This document shows positions 10,823-18,379 of a stretch of 47,467 bases of DNA, one piece after another; the first letter of the stretch is position 1, and the number at the start of each line of letters is the position of its first letter. A program made the position numbers and the translations under genes. A model generated the notes under the pieces. That model was not told the origin of the DNA and searched no databases. It saw nothing but the letters and a program-made list of their open reading frames with translations. This stretch comes from Lachnospiraceae bacterium (GTDB lineage: Bacteria > Bacillota > Clostridia > Lachnospirales > Lachnospiraceae): NCBI GenBank assembly GCA_022788085.1, contig JALEWA010000083.1, positions 1-47,467 on the forward strand, written 5' to 3'.

Positions 10823-11656
10823 TTATTTCCCAATTGTAGTAACATCCTCACCAAACCACTTCACAGAAATCTCTGTCATAGTTCCGTCTGCTGCCATTTC
10901 CTCTAATGCAGCCTGTACCTTATCTCTTAAGACCTCATTACCTTTTTTGAAGCCAATACCATATTCTTCACTTGCAATGGATTCCTCTAAGATCACGCAG
11001 CCATTCTGTCTTTGTTCAATCTGATAGCCTGCAACAATAATATCCATAGCGATTGCATCTACAGCTCCCATCTCTAAATCCATGAAAGCAGTATTATAGT
11101 CAGGTGTTGTCTGAACTGTTCCAAAGGATGACATTAAATCCGGCATATCCTTTAGGGCTGCTTCTGCAGAAGAATCAGCCTGCACCTCTACGGTCTTGCC
11201 TGCAAGGTCTTCCAGTGTCTCTATTCCGGAATCTGCATTTACTACAAATACCTGTGTATTATTCATATAAGGTTGTGTCCATGTATAACCATCCTCACGA
11301 CCGTTCATGGTAAATCCATTCCAGATACAGTCAATCGTACCGGACTCCAGCTCCATATCCTTTGCATCCCATGCAATTGGCTGAAGCTTAAGCTCCATGC
11401 CCATACGCTTTGCTGCTTCTGCTGCAAGCTCAAGGTCAAAACCTGTAAATTCTCCATTTTCATCCACAAATCCCATTGGCGGAAACTCCTGATCAAATCC
11501 TACAACAAATTCATTGTCCTCATCTGAAACTGCAGTTGCAACCTCATCTGTTACCTGCGCGCTGTCAGCCTTTGTTTCTTCCTTTTTAGCACCACATGCA
11601 CAAAGTCCAACTACCATCATACCTGTAAGCATAAGACTCAACATTTTCTTTTTCAT
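10823..11656 (-). CDS. Amino-acid ABC transporter substrate-binding lipoprotein
   Basis: Membrane-anchored receptor that captures an amino acid and delivers it to the permease. It has 277 residues with a signal peptide ending in the lipobox LCAC (Cys20), a Thr/Glu-rich linker, then a type II periplasmic-binding fold (SBP_bac_3). That fold shows FVVGFDQEFPPMGFVDENGEFTGFD in shortened form at its start and DLAGKTVEVQ near the lobe crossover. The ATG has GAGGAGG upstream. It is the first gene of the operon and has its own promoter (11702-11730). Ligand specificity is not deducible here. Confidence 0.95.
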   Translation of the reverse strand: MKKKMLSLMLTGMMVVGLCACGAKKEETKADSAQVTDEVATAVSDEDNEFVVGFDQEFPPMGFVDENGEFTGFDLELAAEAAKRMGMELKLQPIAWDAKDMELESGTIDCIWNGFTMNGREDGYTWTQPYMNNTQVFVVNADSGIETLEDLAGKTVEVQADSSAEAALKDMPDLMSSFGTVQTTPDYNTAFMDLEMGAVDAIAMDIIVAGYQIEQRQNGCVILEESIASEEYGIGFKKGNEVLRDKVQAALEEMAADGTMTEISVKWFGEDVTTIGK

Positions 11657-11701
11657 ACTCTTATTTCCTCCTCACAAAACCGGTTACCTAAACACTTTAT
11701 C

Positions 11702-11730
11702 ATAGTAGCATATTAAAAAATCAATGTAAA
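11702..11730 (-). promoter_or_regulatory. Predicted promoter of the amino-acid transporter operon
   Basis: Minus strand: -35 TTTACA (11725-11730), 17-base spacer, -10 TACTAT (11702-11707), followed by a short leader and GAGGAGG. Because no strong terminator is seen between the transporter genes and jetD, this promoter may also drive the Wadjet genes. Confidence 0.6.
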
Positions 11731-11752
11731 ATACTATTTTTTTCACCTTGTG

Positions 11753-11776
11753 CATAGATTGTAAAAACAACCTATG
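11753..11776 (+). promoter_or_regulatory. Inverted repeat in the spoIIID leader
   Basis: Arms CATAGATTGT (11753-11762) and ACAACCTATG (11767-11776) match at 9 of 10 positions around an AAAA loop. The repeat ends just before the GGGGGA ribosome binding site of spoIIID. GGACAA at 11781-11786 resembles the published SpoIIID recognition core GGACAAG, which hints at autoregulation. Confidence 0.45.
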
Positions 11777-11790
11777 TCGGGGGACAATTT

Positions 11791-12045
11791 ATGAAAGATT
11801 ATATAGAAGAACGTGCTGTTGAAATAGCGAATTTCATTATTCAGGAGAAGGCGACCGTAAGACAGACGGCTAAGAAATTTGGCGTTTCAAAATCAACGGT
11901 TCATAAGGATGTCACGGACAGACTGCTTCAGTTCAATCCTGAGCTTGCAAGTCAGGCCAGGAAGGTTCTTGATGTCAACAAATCGGAACGTCATATTCGT
12001 GGGGGACTTGCTACCAAGGAGAAATATCTGCATATGGTACATTAA
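11791..12045 (+). CDS. spoIIID: Sporulation transcription factor SpoIIID
   Basis: Small DNA-binding regulator of mother-cell gene expression during sporulation, acting between the sigma-E and sigma-K stages. The 84-residue protein has the family's normal length and the characteristic helix-turn-helix VRQTAKKFGVSKSTVHKDV (about 23-41). A basic C-terminal tail with RHIRGGLATKEKY follows. ATG is preceded by GGGGG at suitable spacing. It is a single gene, divergent from the amino-acid transporter operon. Family assignment is very secure. Confidence 0.97.
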   Translation: MKDYIEERAVEIANFIIQEKATVRQTAKKFGVSKSTVHKDVTDRLLQFNPELASQARKVLDVNKSERHIRGGLATKEKYLHMVH

Positions 12046-12049
12046 AACA

Positions 12050-12092
12050 ATAAGTGGTAAATAATCGGCATAACCAGTTATTTACCACTTAT
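12050..12092. terminator. Bidirectional hairpin between spoIIID and the GGDEF remnant
   Basis: Perfect 15-base arms ATAAGTGGTAAATAA (12050-12064) and its complement (12078-12092) with a 13-base loop lie between two convergent genes. The arm is AT-rich and there is no long T-run, so it is a weak-looking terminator. GGTAAATAA is repeated once more at the end of the convergent gene. Confidence 0.6.
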
Positions 12093-12097
12093 ATTTC

Positions 12098-13086
12098 TTA
12101 TTTACCGGCTACCTCAGCCATCAGCCTTCCAACAATTTTAATCATTCCCATATCTGTTGTTCCAAACTTAGGGGAGCGATTAAAGAAATCAAAGGATATA
12201 AGAGCCTTAGGTACATCTTCTTCCGCAAAAATGCATTGTATAAATTTACCGTTTTCCTGTTGCTCATAAAGCGAATAGAGGTCTGCGAAGCTATTGCTTA
12301 GGCGTTTCACATTACTTTCCTCATATACGCCCTGTTTATCGAAAAGTTCCAGATAAGCCTTCTCCTTGATCAATACCAGGGATTCTATTGGATTTATATA
12401 TTTTCCATAAGAGAAAGTCCTGTGCATATCTTCTCCTTGGTAAATGGCAATACCATCCATATCAAAGTACGCACTCATCTGTTCCATGACATGTCCAAAG
12501 GCTTTCTGTCCGTCACGATAAAGTTCGATCACAAGTTCTGACATAACAGCTGCTTTTTTCTCATCGCTTGCAATCATACGAATACTATTGCTTCTGCTTC
12601 CCTCCTCCTGCTTCACAAAGCTTCCATGTTTCTTTTCATCATAGATAATGAGTCGGTTTTTCCCTTTTGCTTTTGCTATATAAAGGGACTTATCTGCCTT
12701 TTTGAACAATTCTTCATAGTTTGTGCCGTCATCAGGATACTTCGCTACTCCCCATGATGTCGTGATCACCAGTTTTTCCTGCAATGACTCATATGTCCAT
12801 TGAATGTGCTTGCATATTGTTTTCACAATTCTTCGAAGCTGTTCCTCGGTATTCACACTTTCAAAAATTATCATAAATTCATCGCCGCCAAAACGTCCTA
12901 CAATTCCTCTACATCATCAGAATGAATAAGCTCCAACATAGGATATATCGAGTTTTTTCCTATAAATCTATAAAAGCTCTCATCACCATCAGCAAAGATA
13001 TAACCTTTTTTTACGGACGCTTCCCCAAAACAAACGGTATCCTGTTTCTCGTCCTTCCTATATTTTGTAATATTTATCCTTCTCAT
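12098..13086 (-). pseudogene. Broken PAS-GGDEF-GAF gene (diguanylate cyclase remnant)
   Basis: Two frames make one damaged gene. The upstream part (13086-12898, 62 codons) encodes the start of a PAS-like domain ending at IHSDDVEEL and then meets a stop. The downstream part re-enters in another frame at VGRFGGDEF, with no start in front of it, and continues through the second half of a GGDEF domain (TSWGVAKYPDDG, KADKSLYIAKAKGKNRL) into a GAF-like domain. The missing piece is the rest of the PAS and the first half of the GGDEF domain, so a deletion of several hundred bases with a frame change near 12898 is inferred. The GGDEF motif itself is intact, but an active cyclase is not expected. The 12098-12874 part could be translated from an internal ATG as a fragment. 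Confidence 0.75.
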
Positions 13087-13097
13087 CCTCTCTATCC

Positions 13098-13667
13098 TTA
13101 CGCCTTAATCCCACTGATAATGATATGTATCATTTCCTTAAGTGCGTCATCATAACCAATTTGATTTTCTACAAGAATATTATCTGTAAAAAACTGCTGA
13201 ATCGTTCCCTCTACCATAGCCTGTAGTATTGGTATCTTTATAGGACGAATCTTTCCCTGTGCCATTCCCTGCTCCAAGAGACCAATCGTTGCATCCCAGT
13301 CAGTGGACAGATAAGTTTCCACACGTTGATAGATTTTGGGGTATTTATCACTAAGCTGGTATAGATTCTGAAGACCGATATTTTGATATCTATCCGGAAG
13401 TACAACCATAATCTTCTCTATTTTCGTAAGAATATCCATATCAGGATCCTCTAAAATCTCCTTCTCGCTTTTCTTAATATCTGCAAAGCAGTAATCTGCA
13501 AGTGCAAGCATCATTTCTTCCTTATTCTGGAATACAGCATATAATGTTTTCTTGCTTATTGCAAGATTCTTTGCAATGTCATCCATCGTGAATTTAAGCC
13601 CCTTTTTCTCAAATTCTTCGATTGCTGCCTCTAATATCTTCTCCTTCATTTCTACTGTTGCTGCCAT
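13098..13667 (-). CDS. TetR/AcrR family transcriptional regulator
   Basis: Probable ligand-responsive DNA-binding repressor. About 189 residues; the N-terminal helix-turn-helix spans roughly 10-55 with FTMDDIAKNLAISKKTLYAVFQNKEEM in shortened family form, followed by an all-helical ligand domain without recognisable specificity. I chose the ATG at 13667 (MAATVEMKEK); an ATG four codons earlier (13679) sits too close to the AAAGGG motif. It starts 28 bases after the NlpC/P60 gene stop on the same strand, and its stop is 11 bases before the GGDEF remnant, so these may share a transcript. Confidence 0.9.
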   Translation of the reverse strand: MAATVEMKEKILEAAIEEFEKKGLKFTMDDIAKNLAISKKTLYAVFQNKEEMMLALADYCFADIKKSEKEILEDPDMDILTKIEKIMVVLPDRYQNIGLQNLYQLSDKYPKIYQRVETYLSTDWDATIGLLEQGMAQGKIRPIKIPILQAMVEGTIQQFFTDNILVENQIGYDDALKEMIHIIISGIKA

Positions 13668-13695
13668 AGAAATTACCATTCCCTTTCACATTCTT

Positions 13696-14895
13696 TTATA
13701 TAATTCTTCTTACTGCCAGTATCTCACGATATGTTGCATAGCTAATCTTAATTCCTGTCTTAGCTGAGCTTGCATGAACAATTTTACCATTTCCAATATA
13801 TAAAGCAACATGACCGGCATAACATATTAAATCTCCCGGCTGAGCCTCAGCGTAACTTACAGCTGCACCCGCATTTCGCTGTTGATAAGAAGTTCTTGGA
13901 ATCGAATATCCAAATGCTTTATATACAGCCTGTGTGAATCCCGAACAATCTGCACCATTTGTAAGACTTGTTCCTCCAGCCACATAAGGATTACCCACAA
14001 AGCCACAAGCATAAATCGCAATTTCTTTTCCTTTACTACTTCCGTTTGCTACAAGTATCTCATCCTTATTTACTGTGGCTGTTCCTTGAGGCTTTGTTGT
14101 ATTCTGCTTATTTGCCGTTGCTTTTTTGGCAGCTTCCTCTGCCGCCTTTTTCCTTGCCTCTTCTTCCAGCTTTGCTATCTGTGCATTCTGTTGTTTTATC
14201 TGCTGCTTATAGACAAGTGCCTGCTGCTTTGCCTTATTAATCTGTGAATCATAATCCGCACTGACACTCTTTAATTCTGCCATGGTTGTATCCATAGCAC
14301 TCTTTTCTTCTTCATATCCTTCCTGAATCGATTCCAGTTCTGACTTTTCAATCTCCAAAGAAGACTTTAACTCTTCTACTCTTTCTCGCGTCTCCTGATA
14401 CTCCGTTAAAAGCTTTCTGTCATATTCATATAGCTTCTCAATGTAATCAGCCTTATTCAAAGCATCCTGCATGGAAGATGCCTTCATCAACACATCCAGA
14501 TAAGAACTGTCCCCCTGCTCATACATAAACTGAATGCGTAGCTTCATAGCTTCATACTGATTCTGTTCATCCTGCTTTGCAGCCTCTAAATCACTCTCTG
14601 CCTGAACGATTTCTTCCTTTTTCGTTGTAATCTCATCCTCAATAATGCTGATGCTTGTCATAATATCAATAATCTGTGCTTCTAACTCTTCTATTTCACT
14701 CTGTAAACCTGCCTGCTCGCTCGCCAGATCATCAATTTGTTCATCAAGTGCATCCAGTTTTTGCTGATCCTCTTCATTCTTTTTCTTCAAATCGCTAATC
14801 TGATCCGCTGAAACATTGCCTGTAAAATGAAAACATATTATAAAAATAAGTAAAAAGCTTATGTATCTTCTAATCCGTCTATTCATAGTAAGCAT
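13696..14895 (-). CDS. Secreted coiled-coil NlpC/P60 peptidoglycan hydrolase
   Basis: Cell-wall endopeptidase of the PcsB/CwlO type, predicted to cut peptide stems outside the cell. The 399-residue protein has a signal peptide (hydrophobic FLLIFIICFHF, cleavage near SADQ). A long coiled coil follows (about 30-240), then an Ala/Lys/Thr linker. The C-terminal NlpC/P60 domain has the catalytic triad visible as Cys in DCSGF (317), His in AGHVALY (362) and His in IVHAS (374). The start at 14895 has AAAGGGG five bases upstream; an upstream in-frame ATG at 14955 would put 20 polar residues before the signal peptide. Coiled-coil hydrolases of this type are often controlled by FtsEX, which is not in this window. 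Confidence 0.93.
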   Translation of the reverse strand: MLTMNRRIRRYISFLLIFIICFHFTGNVSADQISDLKKKNEEDQQKLDALDEQIDDLASEQAGLQSEIEELEAQIIDIMTSISIIEDEITTKKEEIVQAESDLEAAKQDEQNQYEAMKLRIQFMYEQGDSSYLDVLMKASSMQDALNKADYIEKLYEYDRKLLTEYQETRERVEELKSSLEIEKSELESIQEGYEEEKSAMDTTMAELKSVSADYDSQINKAKQQALVYKQQIKQQNAQIAKLEEEARKKAAEEAAKKATANKQNTTKPQGTATVNKDEILVANGSSKGKEIAIYACGFVGNPYVAGGTSLTNGADCSGFTQAVYKAFGYSIPRTSYQQRNAGAAVSYAEAQPGDLICYAGHVALYIGNGKIVHASSAKTGIKISYATYREILAVRRII

Positions 14896-14956
14896 ATTTT
14901 CCCCTTTAATTGTAGAGTCCATGATAAAGTTGTCCTCGCATAAATTATAACACATA

Positions 14957-14990
14957 AAAACCCGTTTTCCTATACGGAAAAACGGGCTTT
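14957..14990 (-). terminator. Terminator of the trigger-factor-like lipoprotein gene
   Basis: Arms CCCGTTTTCC (14961-14970) and GGAAAAACGGG (14976-14986) form a stem with one bulged base and a short loop. On the minus strand it is followed by TTTTT. It lies 8 bases past the lipoprotein stop and upstream of the NlpC/P60 gene. Confidence 0.8.
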
Positions 14991-14997
14991 TGTACTT

Positions 14998-16197
14998 TTA
15001 TTCTGCTGTTGTAGTTTCTGTAGCTGCTTCTGCAATCGGTTCTACCTTTACCAAATCCATGAGTTTGTCTATGACCATTCCTTGAAGAATATACATTCTA
15101 TAAGTAGTCTTACCAACTTCATCAATCATTGCATCAGCAGACTCATAACCATATTCCACAGCTTCTTTCTCTGCATTTTCCTTTATCATATCCTCTGTTA
15201 CTTCAATACCTTCTGCTCTTGCGATTGCCTCCATGATAAGATACTGCTTAATCGTATCCTGACAAATCTGCATCATCTGCTCATTATACTCTTCCATAGT
15301 CATTCCATAACCATTGGTAATAAAAGTCTCTAAATCACAACCATAAACACCCATGGCAAGTGTTTCCATATAAGTGTTATAATTTTGTACTTCTTCTTCT
15401 ACCAGATATTCCGGTACAGATGTAAATTTACTGTCTGTCAAGAGCTTTTCCAAAATGGCATTTTGAATATTCGCTTCATAAGTAGCCTGTGCATTCTCTT
15501 CCACACTTTTCTTCGCATCTTCCCAAATATCTTCCTTAGAAGTATATTCGATTCCCATCAATGCAAGCTGCTCTTTCGTAACATTTGCATAATCGGTAGA
15601 TTCCTGAATGTCTTGTACGGTTACAGTAAATACAACATCTGCACCCGCAAGCTCTTCCTTAAAATAATCTGCCGGAAAGGTAAGATTCAAATCAACTGTC
15701 TCACCCGGCATAACACCGATTAGTCCTTCTTCAAAACCATCAATAAAAGTATGGGAACCGATATTTAATACATAGCCTTCATCTGTTCCACCCTCAAATG
15801 CTACATCATCCTTCTTTCCAACATAATCAATGGTCACTGCATCACCCTCTGTAACTGCTCTGTCTGTTACAGAATAAGAAGTCAGAATGTTTCGATTGAT
15901 ATATTTTTCGATTGCTTCATCTGTTACTTCCGGCTTTTCTGCCTGTACTGTCATGGAAGCATAATCAGGAAGTGTTACATAGTCGTCTGTTTCAAGATCT
16001 TCCAATGCTACATAATCCGGTCTTTCACTGACCTTAACCTCGGTCTCCTGTGTTTCTGCACCCTCTGCTACTTCCTGAGTCTGCACAGTTGTCTCATTTG
16101 TATTTGCGGCATCTTCTGTCTTGTTCTTACCACCGCATGCACATAAACTTATGGCTACAACTCCTGCCATACACATCATGACTAATTTCTTCTTCAT
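14998..16197 (-). CDS. Surface lipoprotein with trigger-factor-like FKBP peptidyl-prolyl isomerase
   Basis: Likely an extracytoplasmic folding factor acting on secreted proteins, functionally comparable to PrsA. The 399-residue protein has a signal peptide and lipobox LCAC (Cys20), then an acidic Thr/Glu-rich linker. A trigger-factor-type FKBP domain follows (about 115-200, with VTIDYVGK, FIDGFEEGLIGVMPGE and LTFP), then a helical trigger-factor C-terminal domain (about 205-380). It lacks the N-terminal ribosome-binding domain of cytosolic trigger factor. Same strand as the NlpC/P60 gene, but separated by a terminator. Which proteins it folds is unknown. Confidence 0.9.
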   Translation of the reverse strand: MKKKLVMMCMAGVVAISLCACGGKNKTEDAANTNETTVQTQEVAEGAETQETEVKVSERPDYVALEDLETDDYVTLPDYASMTVQAEKPEVTDEAIEKYINRNILTSYSVTDRAVTEGDAVTIDYVGKKDDVAFEGGTDEGYVLNIGSHTFIDGFEEGLIGVMPGETVDLNLTFPADYFKEELAGADVVFTVTVQDIQESTDYANVTKEQLALMGIEYTSKEDIWEDAKKSVEENAQATYEANIQNAILEKLLTDSKFTSVPEYLVEEEVQNYNTYMETLAMGVYGCDLETFITNGYGMTMEEYNEQMMQICQDTIKQYLIMEAIARAEGIEVTEDMIKENAEKEAVEYGYESADAMIDEVGKTTYRMYILQGMVIDKLMDLVKVEPIAEAATETTTAE

Positions 16198-16320
16198 AAA
16201 TATACCCTCGCCTTTCTTTATAGCCCTTTTCTATCCCCAAATACTGCTTGTTTTCATTTCTCTTGGTCAAAACGCAATAATTCATTTATATCATAAAATG
16301 CCCCAAATGGAAAGTGTTTC

Positions 16321-16349
16321 TTGCGCTTTTCGCTATTTAATGGTACAAT
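16321..16349 (+). promoter_or_regulatory. Predicted promoter of the small membrane protein gene
   Basis: -35 TTGCGC (16321-16326), 17-base spacer, -10 TACAAT (16344-16349), placed 37 bases before the GTG start of the gene at 16387. Confidence 0.6.
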
Positions 16350-16386
16350 CCATATGAAGTTTTCGATAATTCGTAGGAGGTATGGT

Positions 16387-16863
16387 GTGAGTACATTTGC
16401 AAAAGTATTACTGATTATTTTAGTTGTTCTTGTCGTTGCCCTTGTTGTTTTATATTTCTTAGGTAAAAAAGCACAGGAAAAACAGGCTGCACAGCAGGCG
16501 CAGATTGATGCCGCAAAGCAGACTGTCAACATGCTGATTATTGATAAAAAGAAGATGAAACTAAAAGATTCCGGACTTCCGGCTGCTGTTCTTGAGCAGA
16601 CACCTAAGTACTTAAGAGGTGCAAAGTTCCCTATCGTCAAGGCAAAGGTCGGTCCACAGGTTATGTCCCTAATCGCTGATGCAGCAATTTTTGACAGTAT
16701 TCCTGTCAAGAAAGAAGTAAAGGCTACTGTAAGCGGTATCTACATTACCGATGTAAAAGGCTTACGTGGTGGCTTAAATCAGACTACTGCCAAGAAAAAG
16801 GGTAAATTCAAGGCCTGGGTAGAAAAGATGCAGGAAAAGGCCGGTGCAAAACCATTAAAGTAA
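16387..16863 (+). CDS. Membrane-anchored protein of unknown function
   Basis: I do not recognise a named family. The start is GTG at 16387, chosen because a perfect AGGAGG lies 6 bases upstream; upstream in-frame ATG codons have no such site. The 158-residue product has one strongly hydrophobic N-terminal helix (about 6-24, VLLIILVVLVVALVVLYFL). An Ala/Gln-rich amphipathic stretch and a soluble basic domain ending in KPLK follow. The layout suggests a single-pass anchor with the body in the cytoplasm. It is alone on this strand, between divergent and convergent neighbours, with its own promoter and terminator. Confidence 0.8.
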   Translation: MSTFAKVLLIILVVLVVALVVLYFLGKKAQEKQAAQQAQIDAAKQTVNMLIIDKKKMKLKDSGLPAAVLEQTPKYLRGAKFPIVKAKVGPQVMSLIADAAIFDSIPVKKEVKATVSGIYITDVKGLRGGLNQTTAKKKGKFKAWVEKMQEKAGAKPLK

Positions 16864-16874
16864 TCACACAAACC

Positions 16875-16912
16875 AAAAAGTCGGTTGTCTAAAAATGACA
16901 TCCGACTTTTTT
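16875..16912. terminator. Bidirectional terminator between convergent genes
   Basis: Arms AAAAAGTCGG (16875-16884) and CCGACTTTTT (16902-16911), with a loop that contains a secondary TGTC/GACA pairing. T-runs exist on both strands, fitting termination of the upstream plus-strand gene and the minus-strand YwiB-like gene. Confidence 0.85.
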
Positions 16913-16919
16913 GATTACA

Positions 16920-17363
16920 CTATGATTCATTTCTTTCTGTAGCAGTAACCGTGATATGACAATCTGCAATATACTGATAATTAGCCTCTAATCCATAATC
17001 TATATGTATCTTTAATTTATTTTCCCTCTCTTCAATCGTAATCCTGCTGGTGTCGAGAGCAATCATGATGTTTCCAAAGGGCGTTATATAGCTTGTCATT
17101 GTCTTCCTGCCCTCAGCAAATACCATCTGTACATTGATGGTTCCCTTCTTCGTCAGCGTAAATTCCTTCTCACGAAGCTTTATCATATTTTTAATGGAAG
17201 CCTCTTCCTCCTCCATAATTTCATCATATAAAAGATAATGAGCACCATTTCGAAAGTAATATTCTCCCGGAAAGATACTTTCTATCTGATCCAGTTCTTC
17301 ATCTGTTTCAGCATCTATATCAAATTGTAGTCCTTGTATGGTTATTAATACTTCTTTCGTCAT
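16920..17363 (-). CDS. YwiB-like DUF1934 beta-barrel protein
   Basis: Probable member of the DUF1934 (YwiB) family of small cytosolic beta-barrel proteins with no established function. The 147-residue product begins MTKEVLITIQG and has alternating strand-like segments (LLYDE, FTLTKKGTINVQMVF, KLKIHIDYGLEANYQYIADCHITV). It has no signal peptide. I chose the ATG at 17363, which has AAAGGA 7 bases upstream; the longer frame from 17399 lacks a ribosome binding site. It begins 11 bases after the stop of the small secreted protein, so they are probably co-transcribed. Confidence 0.8.
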   Translation of the reverse strand: MTKEVLITIQGLQFDIDAETDEELDQIESIFPGEYYFRNGAHYLLYDEIMEEEEASIKNMIKLREKEFTLTKKGTINVQMVFAEGRKTMTSYITPFGNIMIALDTSRITIEERENKLKIHIDYGLEANYQYIADCHITVTATERNES

Positions 17364-17374
17364 AAACATTCCTT

Positions 17375-17629
17375 TTATTCTAATGAGCCCTGAATCCACT
17401 CCAAAATTTTACTTTTATATACAATGGTCATCTCCTGCTCTGGCAGATCACCATATAATAATTCCTCTAACAAAGCCTGTGCCTCCTGCCTTGTGAGTTC
17501 TTCTCCATTTACATCCTTGATACAGCCCATACCGCCCTCTACAAAAATCTCCGGACTGACCGCACCAATCCAAAGCAGAATGCCAGCCATTGCAAAAATT
17601 GTTTTCATATTGTGTAATCCCTTTTTCAA
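17375..17629 (-). CDS. Short secreted or membrane-anchored protein
   Basis: No family recognised. It is 84 residues, probably starting with TTG at 17629, which has AGGAGG 9 bases upstream; an in-frame ATG at 17608 is the alternative. The N-terminus (MKTIFAMAGILLWIGAVSP) looks like a signal peptide or anchor, followed by a short acidic helical domain (LTRQEAQALLEELLYGDL). It precedes the YwiB-like gene by 11 bases on the same strand. Confidence 0.65.
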   Translation of the reverse strand: MKKGLHNMKTIFAMAGILLWIGAVSPEIFVEGGMGCIKDVNGEELTRQEAQALLEELLYGDLPEQEMTIVYKSKILEWIQGSLE

Positions 17630-17666
17630 AATATCATACCTCCTGTCTTATTGAGAGTATGACCTG

Positions 17667-17711
17667 AAAAAAGGATAAATATACAAAAAAATTATGCTCT
17701 ACTATCCTTTT
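17667..17711 (-). terminator. Possible terminator at the 3' end of the GntR gene
   Basis: Nine-base arms AAAAGGATA (17669-17677) and TATCCTTTT (17703-17711) enclose a 25-base loop. The upstream arm lies inside the last codons of the gntR gene and a T-run follows on the minus strand. The large loop makes this a moderate call. Confidence 0.4.
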
Positions 17712-18378
17712 CAAGCTGAAGCTGACGAATGATTGCTTCCTCCTGATTATCAATATGCTTGCGTACAGCCCTTGCCGCAAACTCTTTATCCTTACGAAGA
17801 ATACTTTGATACATGTCATTATGCTCCTGAATCAGTCGTTCATGCTGGCTTGCATCCTTTATATATTCAAAACGATATCGGTACATCTGTTCAGCAAGAT
17901 TATTAACAAGCTGAATCAGCCTGTTATTCCTGCTTGACACTACAATCAGATCATGAAGCGCTACATCGGCCTGCGCGATTTCTCTTGCATTCTTTGTTTT
18001 TGTTGCCTCTGCAAACTTTTCACACGCACCAAACAACTCCTGAAGCTCTTCCTGTGTCATTCTGTCACAGGCAAGCTCAACAGCAAGTACATCAAGTGCT
18101 CTTCTCACTTCTAATACATCTTTCAGATTCTTCCAGGTAATCTGTGCAACCTCTGCACCGCGTCTTGGAATCATAATGACTAAGCCTTCCAATTCAAGCT
18201 TTCGGATTGCTTCTCTGATTGGTGTTCTGCTGACACCAAGCTTATTTGCCAGATGAATCTCCATCAGACGTTCACCCGGCTTCATTTCTCCTGTTAAAAT
18301 AGCCTGTCTCAATGTGTTAAATACAACATCCCTAAGAGGCAAATATTCATCTGCATTTACTTGAAAATTATTCTCCAT
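17692..18378 (-). CDS. GntR family regulator with FCD domain
   Basis: Metabolite-responsive transcription factor of the FadR/FCD subgroup. It has 228 residues. The N-terminal winged helix contains PGERLMEIHLANKLGVSRTP and IREAIRKLELEGLV; the C-terminal all-helical FCD ligand domain shows D-x3-H-x-type metal-binding spacing (DVALHDLIV, and HNDMYQSIL with HIDNQ near the end). I chose the ATG at 18378: its AAAGG lies inside the last codons of ispE and its ATG follows the ispE stop by one base, so the two genes are translationally coupled. The effector is unknown. Confidence 0.92.
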   Translation of the reverse strand: MENNFQVNADEYLPLRDVVFNTLRQAILTGEMKPGERLMEIHLANKLGVSRTPIREAIRKLELEGLVIMIPRRGAEVAQITWKNLKDVLEVRRALDVLAVELACDRMTQEELQELFGACEKFAEATKTKNAREIAQADVALHDLIVVSSRNNRLIQLVNNLAEQMYRYRFEYIKDASQHERLIQEHNDMYQSILRKDKEFAARAVRKHIDNQEEAIIRQLQLEKDSRA

Positions 18379-18379
18379 G

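Noticed and set aside
16254-16709. 151-codon minus-strand frame opposite the small membrane protein
   Set aside because: The plus-strand gene has a promoter, AGGAGG and a clear membrane helix; the minus-strand frame has none of these.
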